This document shows positions 1 through 11,900 of a DNA stretch of 64,000 bases, piece after piece (the first letter of the stretch is position 1; each line of letters starts with the position of its first letter). The DNA comes from Combretum micranthum (Eukaryota; Streptophyta; Magnoliopsida; Myrtales; Combretaceae). The notes below the pieces were generated by a model, which ran no database searches, was not told the origin of the DNA, and saw only the letters and a list, made by a program, of their open reading frames with translations. The position numbers and the translations under genes are program-made. Location of the stretch: contig JAMXBD010001451.1 in assembly GCA_024138025.1 (NCBI GenBank), positions 124,001-188,000 of the forward strand, in the 5' to 3' direction.

Positions 1-2987
1 CCATCTTAAAAACATACATGAATATAACAAAAGTCTACTATAGAGATTTCTCTTAGAAGTCTACACTCAAAACTAAAGTATGTAAACATCTTCCAAAAAC
101 TTCTAGTAACTTTGACTCATACTTGACAAAAAGGCATACAAGTATTTAGATAATCATATGAGAATGCATCAATCACATAAGCAAAGAAAATACACACGAT
201 TAACCTGAAATCATATATAATATGGATTTTACGCTCTCTGTATCGGGGGTTGGGTAGTTGTCGGCCCATACGACCATCAATGATTGTAGACTTACCGGCT
301 CCTACTTGCTCATGTAGACTTTCCGGCTCCTATTAGCCACCACTACGACTCCTCGTTTCTTCACACAAAGAGTAGTAGAGAAAAATAAATGTGACTCATA
401 ATATGTTATGCATGAATTGTTCTTGATATTGGTTTATTCAATTATTATTGATTTCAAGTTAAAGGTGACCAAAACAATATTCATCGTACCTATTGCAAGA
501 AAACATAAATTATTCATCAATTCTTCTTTCGATATACTTAGCTTTTATTCAACAACCACATCATTCAATCAAGAATCCAATTCACAACATTTATTCATTT
601 ATCATTTTCCTTACTCTTTAGTGCTCCTATTTACAAGCATAATAAAGGAAGTGTAATTAGTAAGGTATTAACTCATTTTATGTCAATCGTTCCTAGTCGA
701 AATAATCTTTTGGGAAGGCGATATCGGTTCCTTCTTCACCTAAACAAGATGAAATACCCAAAATGAGTCTTTCATAGAATTTCTACTTTAAAGATTCTAA
801 ATCTATCTCTAAATTGCGGTAAAATCGGATTGAAGGAAGTTCCAACTTAAAATGGCCATAACTTGCTCATTTTAACTCGGAATTTCACATATTATATGTC
901 GTTTTCTACCTACTCAAAAAGCTCTATCCATTTCTAAAGTTACTTCCACTATAAAAGGTCATTTGGGTCATGGTTTAGAAGGGTACAAATCTAACACGAA
1001 AATTCTTTTCTTGAAAAACAACATTTTCTTATTCTTTCTTTACTAAGACTTGTTTAAGTAAAACCCAGATATATATATATACTTGAAAAGATTTCCTTAT
1101 GTATATAAATAGACTCATAATTTATGCATGAAGCTATAGGTGTTGTCTCATTTAATTAATTTCCTTAAAACAAACTTTTCTAGTATTTTGGAAAATTTGG
1201 ATTTGAAACTTCACTTCGTGTGGTTGAACTAACTTATAAATTTTTGTTTAATCAAAATCTAATATTCTATATATTGATTCTTTAGTTTATCAAAAGTGGG
1301 TTGAAAATAAGATTTAGTCTTTTGAGGTTATCTATCAATTTTATTTCTAGGAATTGAAAAATAGAGTTTTCAAAAGTTTTCTTTAGTAGTATTTGATGAG
1401 TTTATTTATTTTTATTTTCATTTTCCTTGTAAGTTGATTTTTCTTGAAAACTCATTTAGCTCTTGGTTTGGTAAAAATAGTATCAAGTTATTATCAAGAT
1501 TTCTTTTGTCATTTGAAAATGAAGCATAATTAGACTTTGAAGAAACTTCTTCTATTATTAGTTTGAAATTTCACGATGAGTTTATATGAACCGTTAAAAG
1601 AAATTTATTTGAAAATATTTTTCTAAGCCTTTGGGAAAAAACATTTAATTAGTGATCAAATTTTATTCTTTCATCAAAAAGATTCATTTTTATTTGGACA
1701 ACAACCTATTAGCCATGCATGAATATGATCATGTAGTTTATAAAAGCTATAAATATCACAAGATAAGATACTAAAGAATAAGAAATAAATAATTGTCAAG
1801 TATTGGGAGCCTTAGCTTCTTCAAGACTTCCTGAGACTAAGAATAGACTAGTCTCAAAAAAAAGAAAATTGTTTTGACTTGATGAGGACAAGTCTAAGAC
1901 TAAAAAGACTAGTCTTAAAACAACTTGAAAATAAATAAATTACAAAGTAAATAAATAAATTACAAGGAAAGTAAATAAATTGCAATAACAAATGAGCTTA
2001 TATGCTTAAAAGATATATATAACTACATACAAATATTTAGTTAGATATACATAAAAACAACATAAAGGAAAACAGATTCATGAACAAGAACAAACTATGA
2101 ACATATTGTTGCTTTCCTAACCTCCATGGGTTTAGAAAACACACACTATGCTCATACTAAGCAAATGAACATAAGAAAAGCTTAAGAGTATTATCTATAA
2201 AAGAAGAAAAACTAGAGAAACTTTAAAAGAGCTTTTGGAGAGATTTTGAGAGAGTAATAGTACTTGAAGAAAGGTGTGAAGGTAATGGAAGGAAGATATG
2301 GTATTCATAGGAAAAAGTGGAGAGTAAATTATGTTAATAAAATAAATTGAGGGAAAAAGGGAAGGGGGCCGGTGCAAAATTGGGAGGGAGAGACAGAGAA
2401 AAATTATTTTTTTGTATTTTTGTTAATGAAAAGTAAGATGTGAGATATGTGAGGTTGTATTGGAAATGAAAATTGTAAGAAAATAGGTTTATAGGTTCTA
2501 AAGTAGGTTGTAAGGAAAAGTAGAGATAAATAAATAGTGTAGAATAGTAATGAATAGTGTAATGTAAAGTAGATATGATAAATAAAGTATCGGTAGTAAG
2601 AAAATACATGTATAATTGCGATATCTGGTATTTTTAGTTACCAAAAATTTATAAAATTGATATTTTTGAAAACTTTATATCTTTACAAATCTAACGGTAT
2701 ATATGGAATATTTTTACTATTCCGAGCCTCAGGACACGCTTTTCGAAAACTATTCGATCAGACTCAAAACGAATCACGGTTTAACTAATCTGATATTTTT
2801 AAGCTTTCTCATGTTATTAGGAACTATTTTACATATTAATTTCTTACTTATTCACTTAAGGTTACGAACACGGGTTTGCCGGACTTAAACGGTTGCGTCT
2901 AACTAGGGTTTTGTCGACTTTAAGGTTTTTGATTGACCTTTAATTAGGTTTAAGTTCAACCGATCATAAAACTTTGGGGTTTACAAC
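1..2987 (+). mobile_element. Long-LTR retrotransposon family, copy A (LTR 3' part)
   Basis: This is the 3' portion of a long LTR that enters from outside the window. It aligns by eye with copy B (47563-52722), copy C (62041-64000) and, inverted, with the 23.3-27.06 kb and 31.0-32.5 kb segments. Shared landmarks are the block at 840-894 (see findings), a segment with TATATAAATAG-like sequence near 1100, a purine-rich stretch near 2200-2400 containing GGGGGCCGGTG, and a 3' end near 2987 reading GGGGTTTACA. No coding domain is visible; the short open frames inside are AT-rich noise. The exact 3' border is uncertain by about 10 bases. The lineage is not determined: LTRs over 3 kb are typical of Tat/Ogre-like Ty3/gypsy elements, but no internal domains of this element lie in the window. 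Confidence 0.6.
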
Positions 2988-3407
2988 AATTATAATCATA
3001 AAATAAAATTTAATCATTTGTATTTTAAACCTAACATACACATAAGTAGGAATAGTCACAAATCTAGTGCTCCTGTAAAACTAACCATCTAAATCCTTAA
3101 TATATGATTCGATAATAATTCTATTGTCCGAATGAAATTCAAATCATAATAATTCTTTCTTTTATGTCAAGAGCTTCACACTCGTGGTGATTTCCTTTTC
3201 AAACAATTCCAAGAAGCCTGAAAATTTTAAAGGATTTATGTCCATCTAAAACTTTTACAAATGGCAAAGTTAAATTTTTGGAAGATTTATATAAAATGGG
3301 AGAGGTATCCAAATTGAAAATGTTTATATTTGAAAAAAATTTCCTAACATTTAAAATTACTCTAACATCCATGTTTTAAAATATTTTCCAAAATATTTCA
3401 TCCTTAT
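2988..3407. other. Spacer, nothing recognised
   Basis: AT-rich DNA between LTR copy A and the gag-only gypsy element. No gene, repeat or regulatory element seen. Its last five bases (CTTAT) serve as the left target-site duplication of the next element. Confidence 0.5.
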
Positions 3408-4046
3408 TGATACAAATATGGCCATGCTTCGATTCGCTCCACGTTCGACACGAGTAGATCTGATAAATTTGATACAATAATCCTCAACCAACGTTGCAAA
3501 CCCTAGGAATATCAATCCCAGACCCAACAGTCAATTGGAACCTTGACCTGTCGCTTAAAATAAAGCACGAACCTTGGTAAAATTACATACGCTACAATCA
3601 AAAGAGGATAAAATTTTGATTGATAAGTCTAATTAAACATGAAACCAGGGATTATCAATTCGATAAGTTCAACAAGTTCTCACAGGAATTCTTAAGAGAA
3701 AACTCTCAAAAACTAATATCCAAGTCTGTTTGAGACATAGCAAATATGACTGCTTATAAAGACCCAGGAAACTCAAAAGACCTCAAAAAACGAAAATCAT
3801 TACGACATAAGAGATAAACCGTGGCCTAAATAAAAAATTGGCGGCCATTAATTGAAATAAAAATAAGAAATAAATGACATGCTTCTAGGCTGGCATAAAG
3901 GTCGGCGGCTTACTCTTCAAAGCCGACGGCGTTAGGTTATAGGCTGGCAGCTTATAGTCTAGCTTTGCTCCAATTTTCCCATAATGCTTCTATTTTTTGC
4001 TCCTGTTTGTCCTAATTGACTCTTGTTCCTTCTCATTTTCACATCA
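3408..4046 (-). repeat. Gypsy element LTR (3' LTR in element orientation)
   Basis: Direct partner of 5996-6629. On the minus strand it begins TGATGTGAAAATGAG and ends with ...TATCA. Shared with the partner: CTTCGATTCGCT near its plus-strand start, GAGTAGATCTGATAAATTTG, and TTCTCATTTTCACATCA at the other end. Substitutions and small indels separate the two copies. Confidence 0.88.
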
Positions 4047-4065
4047 GTCCCTCCTTCTTTGGAAG
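4047..4065 (-). other. Polypurine tract of gypsy element
   Basis: On the minus strand the bases just before the 3' LTR read AAAGAAGGAGGGAC, the purine-rich primer for plus-strand DNA synthesis. The preceding codons (reading LRTNPSKEGG on the minus strand) resemble the usual 3' end of gypsy polyproteins, although the catalytic domains are missing. Confidence 0.65.
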
Positions 4066-4319
4066 GATTCGTCCTCGAATTTGCACGTCTATGAGTCTTT
4101 TATGGTCCTTGATGCTTCAAACGAAATTGATGCACTTGTTGCTTTACTAATCTTTTCATCTTTTCATCCTTGGAGTCCTGCAATAAAAATTTTTCTTTCT
4201 AGAAACAGACACAATATGATTGTTAGTTACAACTCGCCTAGCAAATATGACACTCTTAACATTACTCGCAAGTGTTTCACTCTTATTTTTTCCTTGAACA
4301 CTCGTATGTTCCTCTCACT

Positions 4320-4690
4320 CTAAATTCTCTCAATAACAAAAGTTGATCCTCATGTGCTTCACTTGGATTGATAGGTGCTAATTCCACATGTTGGTTGTTC
4401 AAATTAAAGGAATAGCAATTCTTGAAACCATCATATAAAACCCGCCTATCAAATTGCCATGGATGACCCAACAGAATATGGCGCACATGCATTAGGCTAC
4501 ATCACAAAGGACTTGATCCTTGTAGCTACCAATTGAAAACTCCATAACACTTGTTTTGTCACCCTCACTTTACACACTCATTAAACCGTTGGAGTTTATA
4601 GGGATTAAGGTGTTTCAATGTAGTCAAATGCAGCTTTTCTATCAACAAAGTACCATATTAGCACTACTTCCATTGTCAATCAATAAGCTA
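4320..4690 (-). pseudogene. Gypsy protease remnant
   Basis: Minus-strand translation near 4650-4682 gives IDNGSSANMV, the retroviral-type aspartic protease active-site region with DTG/DSG changed to DNG. Further downstream (4420-4492) it reads MHVRHILLGHPWQFDRR, the conserved segment between protease and reverse transcriptase in this gypsy lineage. Stops and frameshifts separate the parts. Coding similarity ends at about 4320 and is followed by the LTR-proximal tail, so RT and integrase have been lost from this element or its progenitor. Confidence 0.7.
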
Positions 4691-4779
4691 CAAACCTGAT
4701 TGTGCACTAAACATCTGGTATGGAAAATTTGTTCTCTTTGCACTTCCATCGTCTCTTTCACCTGCTCAACTACTTCCTA

Positions 4780-5595
4780 CTTCTCAATTGCAATCAACTT
4801 TCCTTGTGCAGGGTCTTCATCACTAACATCCTCAAGTGCTGGCATATCATCATTAGAACTCTCACTCTCAATGTCACCACTATCCTTTACCACCATTACC
4901 CTCTTATTTGGATATTCAGAAGCAATATGCACAAAGCCCCTAACATTTAAAACATTATATCCCATGCTCTAGAAGAGGATCTATCAATCTTACCTTTATC
5001 AAGAGAATCATACTCCTTAATCTTCACTTCATCCTTTGATTTTGAAGCTGATTTATGCTCCTTGCAGTCTGATTTCCATGATGATCCAGATGGTGAGCCA
5101 TACCTATTTGCCCTGGATTTCAGTTGCTTCTGTACTTTGATGGCTTTATGAAGCAATTCTTCCATCTCTACATAAGTGTTCAAATTAACAATATCAGCAA
5201 TGTCTGGATTCAAACCACCAATAAATCTAGCCATCGTCACTTCATGATCTTCTTCGATATTAGCCCGTATCATCCCTTTTCTATCTCCTGATAATATTCC
5301 TCAACACTCATTAAGCCTTGACTCAAACTCTGTAGTTTCCTGCACAAATCTCTGTAATAATGACTAGGGATGAATCTCTTCCTCAACACAATCTTCATCT
5401 CCTCCCACGAGCTAATCGCCTCTCTACATATCTCCTTCTACTCAAAACAAACTTATCCTACCAAATACTGGCATAATCAGTGAATTCCACAACTGCTAAT
5501 TTCACCTTCTTTTCTTCAGAATAATTATGGCAGTCAAATACATGCTCAACTTTCCTCTCCCATTCAAGATATAATTTGGGCTTGTTTTTACCTCA
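4780..5595 (-). pseudogene. Gypsy gag (Retrotrans_gag) relic with zinc knuckle
   Basis: Minus-strand frames give, in order: a YLEWERKVEHVF-like block (about 5540-5580), then VKLAVVEFTDYASIW, then an open stretch at 5273-4947 with [37 protein letters not shown] and a basic Ser/Lys-rich tail. Next comes a degenerate knuckle (about 4900-4965) followed by NKRVMVV. These are the standard capsid and nucleocapsid blocks of plant Ty3/gypsy gag. The knuckle cysteines are largely lost (YNVLNV in place of CxxC). Frame changes occur at least between 5540 and 5273 and near 4950, so no protein can be made. Confidence 0.85.
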
Positions 5596-5981
5596 AAATG
5601 GAGGGATTTCATTTTAATGCTTCCCAATTATTTTCCCTAATGTTTCCTTCCTCTTCTTCCTAAGAAACTGCCCTTATTAAATCAGAACCCTCTTCATCTC
5701 CTTCAACAAACAATCTCCTTCTAGCAGATTGCTTGATGATTCTATATTATCCAACCTCATATTCATCGCATTAAATTCATGAACAGACTTCATAAACGAT
5801 CTCAACCTCCACTAGAAACAGAACAACAACAATAATCAATTCTCCAAAACCCTAGTAATCAAATTCCAAAAACCTAATTCTTCAACAATTGACTACAACA
5901 ACTAAATAATTTTTAAATGGAGAAAAAGACAATTTAGAGATCTTACCAACAAATCGCGTTGAATAATCAACACAACCTGTT

Positions 5982-5993
5982 GCTCTGATACCA
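5982..5993 (-). other. Primer-binding site (initiator Met-tRNA)
   Basis: The minus strand reads TGGTATCAGAGC two bases inside the LTR end at 5996. This is the canonical plant initiator Met-tRNA primer site, and it fixes both the element's orientation and its LTR border. Confidence 0.92.
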
Positions 5994-5995
5994 AC

Positions 5996-6629
5996 TGATA
6001 CGAATCTACACTTCGATTCGCTCTACGTTGATATGAGTAGATCTGATAAATTTGATACAATAATCTCAACCAATGCTGCAAACCCTTGGAATATCATCTC
6101 AAGACCCAATAGTCAATTAGAACCTTGACTCGTCGCTTAAAATAAAGCACGAACCTTGGTAAAATTATACAGATGCCGCAATCAAAAGAGAATAAAATTT
6201 TGATTGATAAGTCTAATTAAACATGAACGCCACGGATTATCAATCGATAAGTTCAACAGTTCTTACAGGAACTCTCAAGAGAAAACTCTCAAAAACTAAT
6301 ATCCAAGCCTGTTTGAGACGTAGCAAATATGACTACTTATAAAGACCTAGGAAACTCAAAAGACCTAAAAAACGAAAAGTCATTACGATATAAAAGATAA
6401 GCTGGCGGCCTAAATAACAAAGTTGGTAGCCATTAATTGAAATAAAAATACAAAATAAATGAGATGCTCCTAAGTCGGCATAAAGGCCGGCAGCTTACTC
6501 TTCAAAGTCAACGGCATTGGCTTATAGGCTGGTGGACTATAGTCTAGCTTTGCTCCAATTTGGCCATAACGCTTCTGTTTTGCTCCTGTTCGTCCTAATT
6601 TACTTTTGTTCCTTCTCATTTTCACATCA
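5996..6629 (-). repeat. Gypsy element LTR (5' LTR in element orientation)
   Basis: Direct partner of 3408-4046, next to the primer-binding site. On the minus strand it starts TGATGTGAAAATGAG at 6629 and ends CGTATCA at 5996. As the promoter-bearing LTR it would have driven gag transcription on the minus strand. Confidence 0.88.
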
Positions 6630-6975
6630 CTTACCCCCATCATCCTCAAAATTTCTTTGCCAATAGAGGTTTTATTCTTATCTGTATTATCTATTCCTAT
6701 TTAGTCTCTTTTCTTAAGTAATTAATTTACCAATTTTTAAAACATAGATCACATATCCACCATTTTTCCACATGTTACTTTGATTAGATTTCCTATACTT
6801 AATTTAGGGGGTTTAGATTGAACTCCTTATGTCTACTTTGAACACATACTTCCATCTTTTTTCCCCTTATTTAGATCATTTCATCTAATTTTCTATATTA
6901 TCAATCACAATTGACATATTTTTATGAGTAATGTAAATCCTCAACATTGTCTATTGCTAACTACAATAAGTAATC
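6630..6975. other. Spacer between gypsy element and LINE
   Basis: AT-rich, no gene seen. It begins with the right target-site duplication CTTAC of the gypsy element and ends with the left 17-bp target-site duplication of the LINE (6959-6975). Confidence 0.6.
6959..6975. repeat. LINE target-site duplication, 5' copy
   Basis: AACTACAATAAGTAATC, matching 13427-13443 at 16 of 17 bases. Confidence 0.88.
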
Positions 6976-7029
6976 ATAGCAAACCTTAGTGCTGCTTCTT
7001 CCCCTCTCCGACCAAAGATAGGGCTAGTG

Positions 7030-8985
7030 ATCTTTTCAAACGCCGAAAAAAGCAAGTCTTAAGTACAAATCTAGAGGAATTATTTGCTAATGAAATCTCA
7101 TATGAATCTAGAGATCACTTTGTTGACTGTCGTAATACTAAGATTTCATATAAGGACAAAGCGACTGCCCACATTCCTCGGGCATACAAATATGCCTTTT
7201 TGAAATTCTTTCTATAATCAAGGATAGATGGATGATGACTCTATAGAGGATGTGAATGCCCCTGCTGAAAATAATATGGAGGTAAAGGGAGTCAAAATGA
7301 TTTATTTGGACAAAGAGGAGAAAAAATTCATTTGAGGGAAATGGAAAACTGCTTTAATAATCAAAATTATGGGGCCAAACCTAAGGATATAATATTCTTC
7401 TTTTAGGCTAAAATTACTCTAGAAGAAATGCTTGTAGGTAAAGGCTATTATTTTGTCTCATTCAAATGGAGGATGATATTCAATATATCATCAAAGATGG
7501 TCCTTGGTTCATTAATGGACACTTCCTAGCCATTAGACGGTAGATTCCTAATTTCACTCCTTTTTTAAACATCATTGACTCTATTGTAGTATGGGCACGA
7601 AATAATGAATTACCAATTGGGTATTAATGTTGAGAAGCCCTTTTGAAAATTGGTGGTTTTTTGGGAACTGTTCTTAGATTTGATACCTTTACTGCCCAAT
7701 GTGAAAGAGGTAAATTTGTCCATCTCTATATTGAAGTTGATTTCAATACACCTTTAGTTCGTAGAAGGTCTACCTATGTTTTGTAATTTATGCAAATGCA
7801 TTAGACACATGGCTAAACATGGTTGTCCAAAGGAATCATTGTAAAGTCCTACCAAGGTAAAGAATATGAAGGATTGTCACGAAGAGGGAGACCTTAATGT
7901 GAGTCAACCTGAAAGCACACTACACCAATCACATTAGCTTATGGATATGGAGAATAACAATGACTATGGTGATTGGATAAGAGTAAAGGAGGAAAAGAGG
8001 TGTAAGAGGTAATGTACGTGTAAATTAGGGATTGAAGGAGAGAACTGTAAATGATGGACAACATTCGAGTAGTAATCACATACACATGGAAAACCCTAAC
8101 CAACACGGTTCCCAACGTGAAAATAATGACAATCGGCATCCAAGCATGGAGAGTTCGAAGGAAAATGAGGTCAGGAAGGAAGGGCTTGAAAAGACTATTG
8201 ATGGCAATTAGACTACTAATATACCCACTGAGGAAGACATTAGTAAGGAAAATACTAACCTAATACTACCTTCTTATTCACTTCAAAAATTCTACCAACA
8301 GAACGATCCAAACAGAAACCACAAAAACACTTGAGTGTTATCAATTCCCACGAATAGAAGAATGGTTCACAACGTGCAAATTTATCTAGTAGTGAAACTT
8401 CTCCATGGTCTCTCCAGAACTCCGGCAGAGAACCATAGATCGAGAATCTAGCAAGTTACCTTTAAAGATCACTCTCACAACATACTAGTGGAGGTGTTAC
8501 TAGCTCCACTGATCTAGAACTCACCCATCTAACTCCATCAAATTCCCTTCATTCAATATCAGGATACATACATGGAGAGATGAATGGTAGCTCCATTTCA
8601 GGGAGAACAACTTTGCACGATGAGAGAAGGACTCTTAATAATAACTCAAGTAACAACACTAGTAATTTTATATCCACCGATTACATTACTATGATGGGGA
8701 GAAACATGCCTGACTTTAAGAAGAACAATGTTGATGGAAGTGAATAGACACTTACCAAGACATCTGATTCCAAGCATCTTCACTCAAGAGATTGGGGAAA
8801 CCATTCCATGTATCTTCTACCCAATGGAAAAGAACCTAATAATTCTATAGATAAACCAACGACCATGTTAGTTAAGAGTAGAGATTCAAAGGCTAAGATG
8901 TGCTCTGGAAGCCAATGAATCGTGGTGCCGAATTATATTCCCCTTCCTTAATGAATCCATGATAGGAATAAACCAGAATATTAAG
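7030..8985 (+). pseudogene. LINE ORF1 relic (DUF4283-like plus zinc knuckle)
   Basis: Near 7440-7620 the plus frames read GKGYYFVSFK and then, after a frame change, DGPWFINGHFLAIRR and SIVVWARNNELPIGY. This is the pattern of the DUF4283 RNA-binding domain of plant LINE ORF1 proteins. At about 7776-7830 it reads CNLCKCIRHMAKHGC, a retroviral-type CCHC zinc knuckle with one extra residue before the last cysteine. The rest up to ORF2 is a low-complexity, Ser/Asn/Thr-rich linker with stops. ORF1 protein normally binds LINE RNA in the ribonucleoprotein; this copy cannot be expressed. Confidence 0.8.
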
Positions 8986-8989
8986 GTGA

Positions 8990-11900
8990 ACATACCCTTC
9001 AAAATTTTATCTTGGAATGTACATGGTGCTAATAGGCCACAACGTAGATAAGCATTGAAGGATCTCATGCATATTCACAATCTACACCTACTCATTCTCT
9101 TTGAGACCATAATGGGGAGACAAGCAGCTAAAAACCTTTGCATTGTGCTTGGTTTTGAAAAAATGGAATGTGTGGATTTAGTTGGAATGAGTGGTAGAAT
9201 GATCATTCTATAGAATGAAGCTGACACTATTATCTCCCCCCTCATCATTTCTAGACAGAGAATTCATCTACAAGTTCAGGTAATCTCCTCCCCTGCTCCC
9301 TTTTTCATTTTATGGTATTTATGCAAGTACGTCATTTCATGATCATATGTCCTTATAGGATAATTTACGAATGGATGCTAATTTTATTGAAGGTCTCTAG
9401 ACTATCATTAGTGATTTCAATGAGGTGATTGCAAGTGAAGAAAAATGGGGAGGCTATCATATTACCAATAAAGCCAATTGCTACCAAGATTATATGAATG
9501 ACTGTAAAATGTTAGATATTGGTTTATTGGAAACCCTTTCACTTGATCAAACAAGCATAAGCAGCTCTCAAGCTTAGTGAAATCTAGACTGGATAGAGCC
9601 TGGATAAATTAGAAACAGCTAGATCTCTTCCCTGAATCTAAAATTAGACACTTGGACACTATTCACTCTGATCATAAACCAATTTTATTAAATACCCTCC
9701 CCTCTTTGAATTATCATAAAAGGCATTTGTGACCTTTTCGCTTTCAAAACATGTGGCTTCACTATCCTTCGTTCCCAGACTTTGCTTACCACCACTGGCC
9801 TAAATCATCCTTTGACATTATAGCCTACCTTTCATTGTTCATCACTAATTTAAGAAAGTGGAACCATGATGTTTTTGGTCTTGTTGATCAAAGAAAGAAA
9901 TGAATTCTTGATTGCATTGTATGATCAGAGAATACTATCCCTCACAAGACAATTTGAATTGTCTCTATTTTGTAGAAAAGGAACATAAAGATGTTCTAAC
10001 ATATGAAAAAATGTTATGGGCACAAATGGCAAGGGCCAAATGGTTTATGTAGGGAGATAATAAAACAAAGTTCTTTTTTACTTCTACCATGGCAAGGAGA
10101 AACAAATCTAGAATCCTTGTTCTCAAAGATAAAAGTGAAAATGTCATTTGTGGGTAACAAAACATTGAAAAACATGTGATTGATTACTTCTCTAAATTAT
10201 TCTCTACAAAGAAACTTGAGTGCTTCTACTCAAATCCCTTGCAAGACATTGGTGGTCCTAGAATTCCCTCTGATTGTAGAGAAAGATTAGCTTGTGTGCT
10301 TGACAAGAAAGAGATATGGGATGCCTTAAAACGGATTGGATCAAACAAATCCCCTGGTATAGACGAAGTGAATGCTAGATTCTATAAACACTGCCAGAAT
10401 AATGTGGAAGACTCTATTGCTAAAATTGTCCAAAAATGTTTCCTTCTTGGGGAAGTGGATGAAGAAATCAGTAAGACCCTTATTGTGCTAATCCCAAAGA
10501 AGAACGGTGCCAAAAAGTGAAAAGCCTTCCATCCATCAGCTTATGCACTACAATCTACAAGTTGATTACTAAGGTTCTAGTCAACAGACTTAGACCTCTC
10601 CTTGATGATATCATTAGTCCCACTCAAGCCAGCTTTGTACCAGGCAAAGCAGCTACGGATAATGTCATCTTACTACAAGAAATCCTTAATGCCTGTGCAA
10701 GGAAGAAAGGTAATAAGGGTTGGATGTTCATGAAGATTGATTTGGAAAAAGATTGCATCAAAATAGAGTGGGACTTTGTCCATAATGCCCTTGCAAACCT
10801 GAATGCCCCATCTTCCTAAATTAAACTTATTGGATCCTTCTTGTCATCATCCTCTTCCTCAATTTTGATCAATAGTGAAATTTCTCTGTTCTTTTCTAGT
10901 TCACGGGGTATGTGCCCAGGATGTCGTATATCTCCATATCCCTTCGTTACAACCATGGAGATGCTAAGTAGATGGATACAAGCTGCGGTAGATATAGGAT
11001 AGTGGAAAGCTATAAAAGTTAGAGGTATGGATCACTCCTTGCCACATATATTCTTTGCCGATGATTTGATTCTTCTAGGGGAAGCGTCAGTTGAGAATGC
11101 TGATACTATGATTCAAATGTTGGAATTATTCAAATCTATGTTTTGTCAAAAGATTAATTACAACAAATCAAGGATTTTTGCCTCAAATAACATACCCAAG
11201 GATGTGAAGGCAATCAAACAAAGCAACCAAGATCAATATAACTGAGAACCTAAGCACATACATTAGCTTTCACTTATCAAAGAATGGAAATCTGGGTAAG
11301 GAAACTGTAGAAACTATCTTAGAGAAACTGAAGAGGAAACTCGCTGGTTGGAAAACCAAATTCCTGTCCATGGATGGATGATTTACTTTGATCAAAGCAT
11401 CTTTTGAAGGCATACTAGGATAATATATGAAAGCAACTTATATCCCCAAAACCTTATTGTCCAAAGTTAAGAAAATTATTCAAAATTTTTTATGGCGAAG
11501 AGTAAAGAAGAAGAAAATTCATTAACTCAAATGGAAAGAGGTTATAAAAATGATGTCAAATAATGGTATAGGATGTAGGACCTGAGTAAGCGTAACAAGC
11601 ATGTCTTGCCAAGCTATCTAGGAAAATAAACACGAAAAATCTCTTGTGGACAGAGTTAGCTAGAAGGAAACTCAAGCAATACACAACATGGTGGGATCCA
11701 AGGGCCCATCACAATGAGGAAAATCATTAAATCAGCACAATGGGTGGATGACAATAGTCATTACAAACTAAGAAGTGGTCAATGCTATCTCTTTTAGAAG
11801 TCCAACTGGGCTAATGATGGATGCCCTGCTAACTTATTATATGGTATGTTAAGTAAAGAGATACAAAATGTCACAGTTTCTATGGTGTGAATTGATGTAG

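Larger units (their letters stand above)
3408..6629 (-). mobile_element. Ty3/gypsy non-autonomous (gag-only) LTR retrotransposon
   Basis: The element is complete at both ends. Two direct LTRs (3408-4046 and 5996-6629) run TG...CA on the minus strand. A Met-tRNA primer-binding site lies at 5982-5993 and a purine tract next to the other LTR at about 4047-4065. The flanks carry CTTAT (3403-3407) and CTTAC (6630-6634), a 5-bp target-site duplication with one mismatch. The interior is only about 1.95 kb. It encodes gag, a zinc-knuckle remnant and the beginning of protease, then jumps directly to the 3' polypurine tract. Reverse transcriptase, RNase H and integrase are absent. This matches the TR-GAG type of non-autonomous element described in plants, which must borrow enzymes from an autonomous relative. 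The two LTRs look similar but clearly diverged, so the insertion is old. Confidence 0.88.

Noticed and set aside
8886..10165. Minus-strand open frames within the LINE
   Set aside because: They are antisense to the endonuclease and linker coding, which carry clear LINE motifs on the plus strand.
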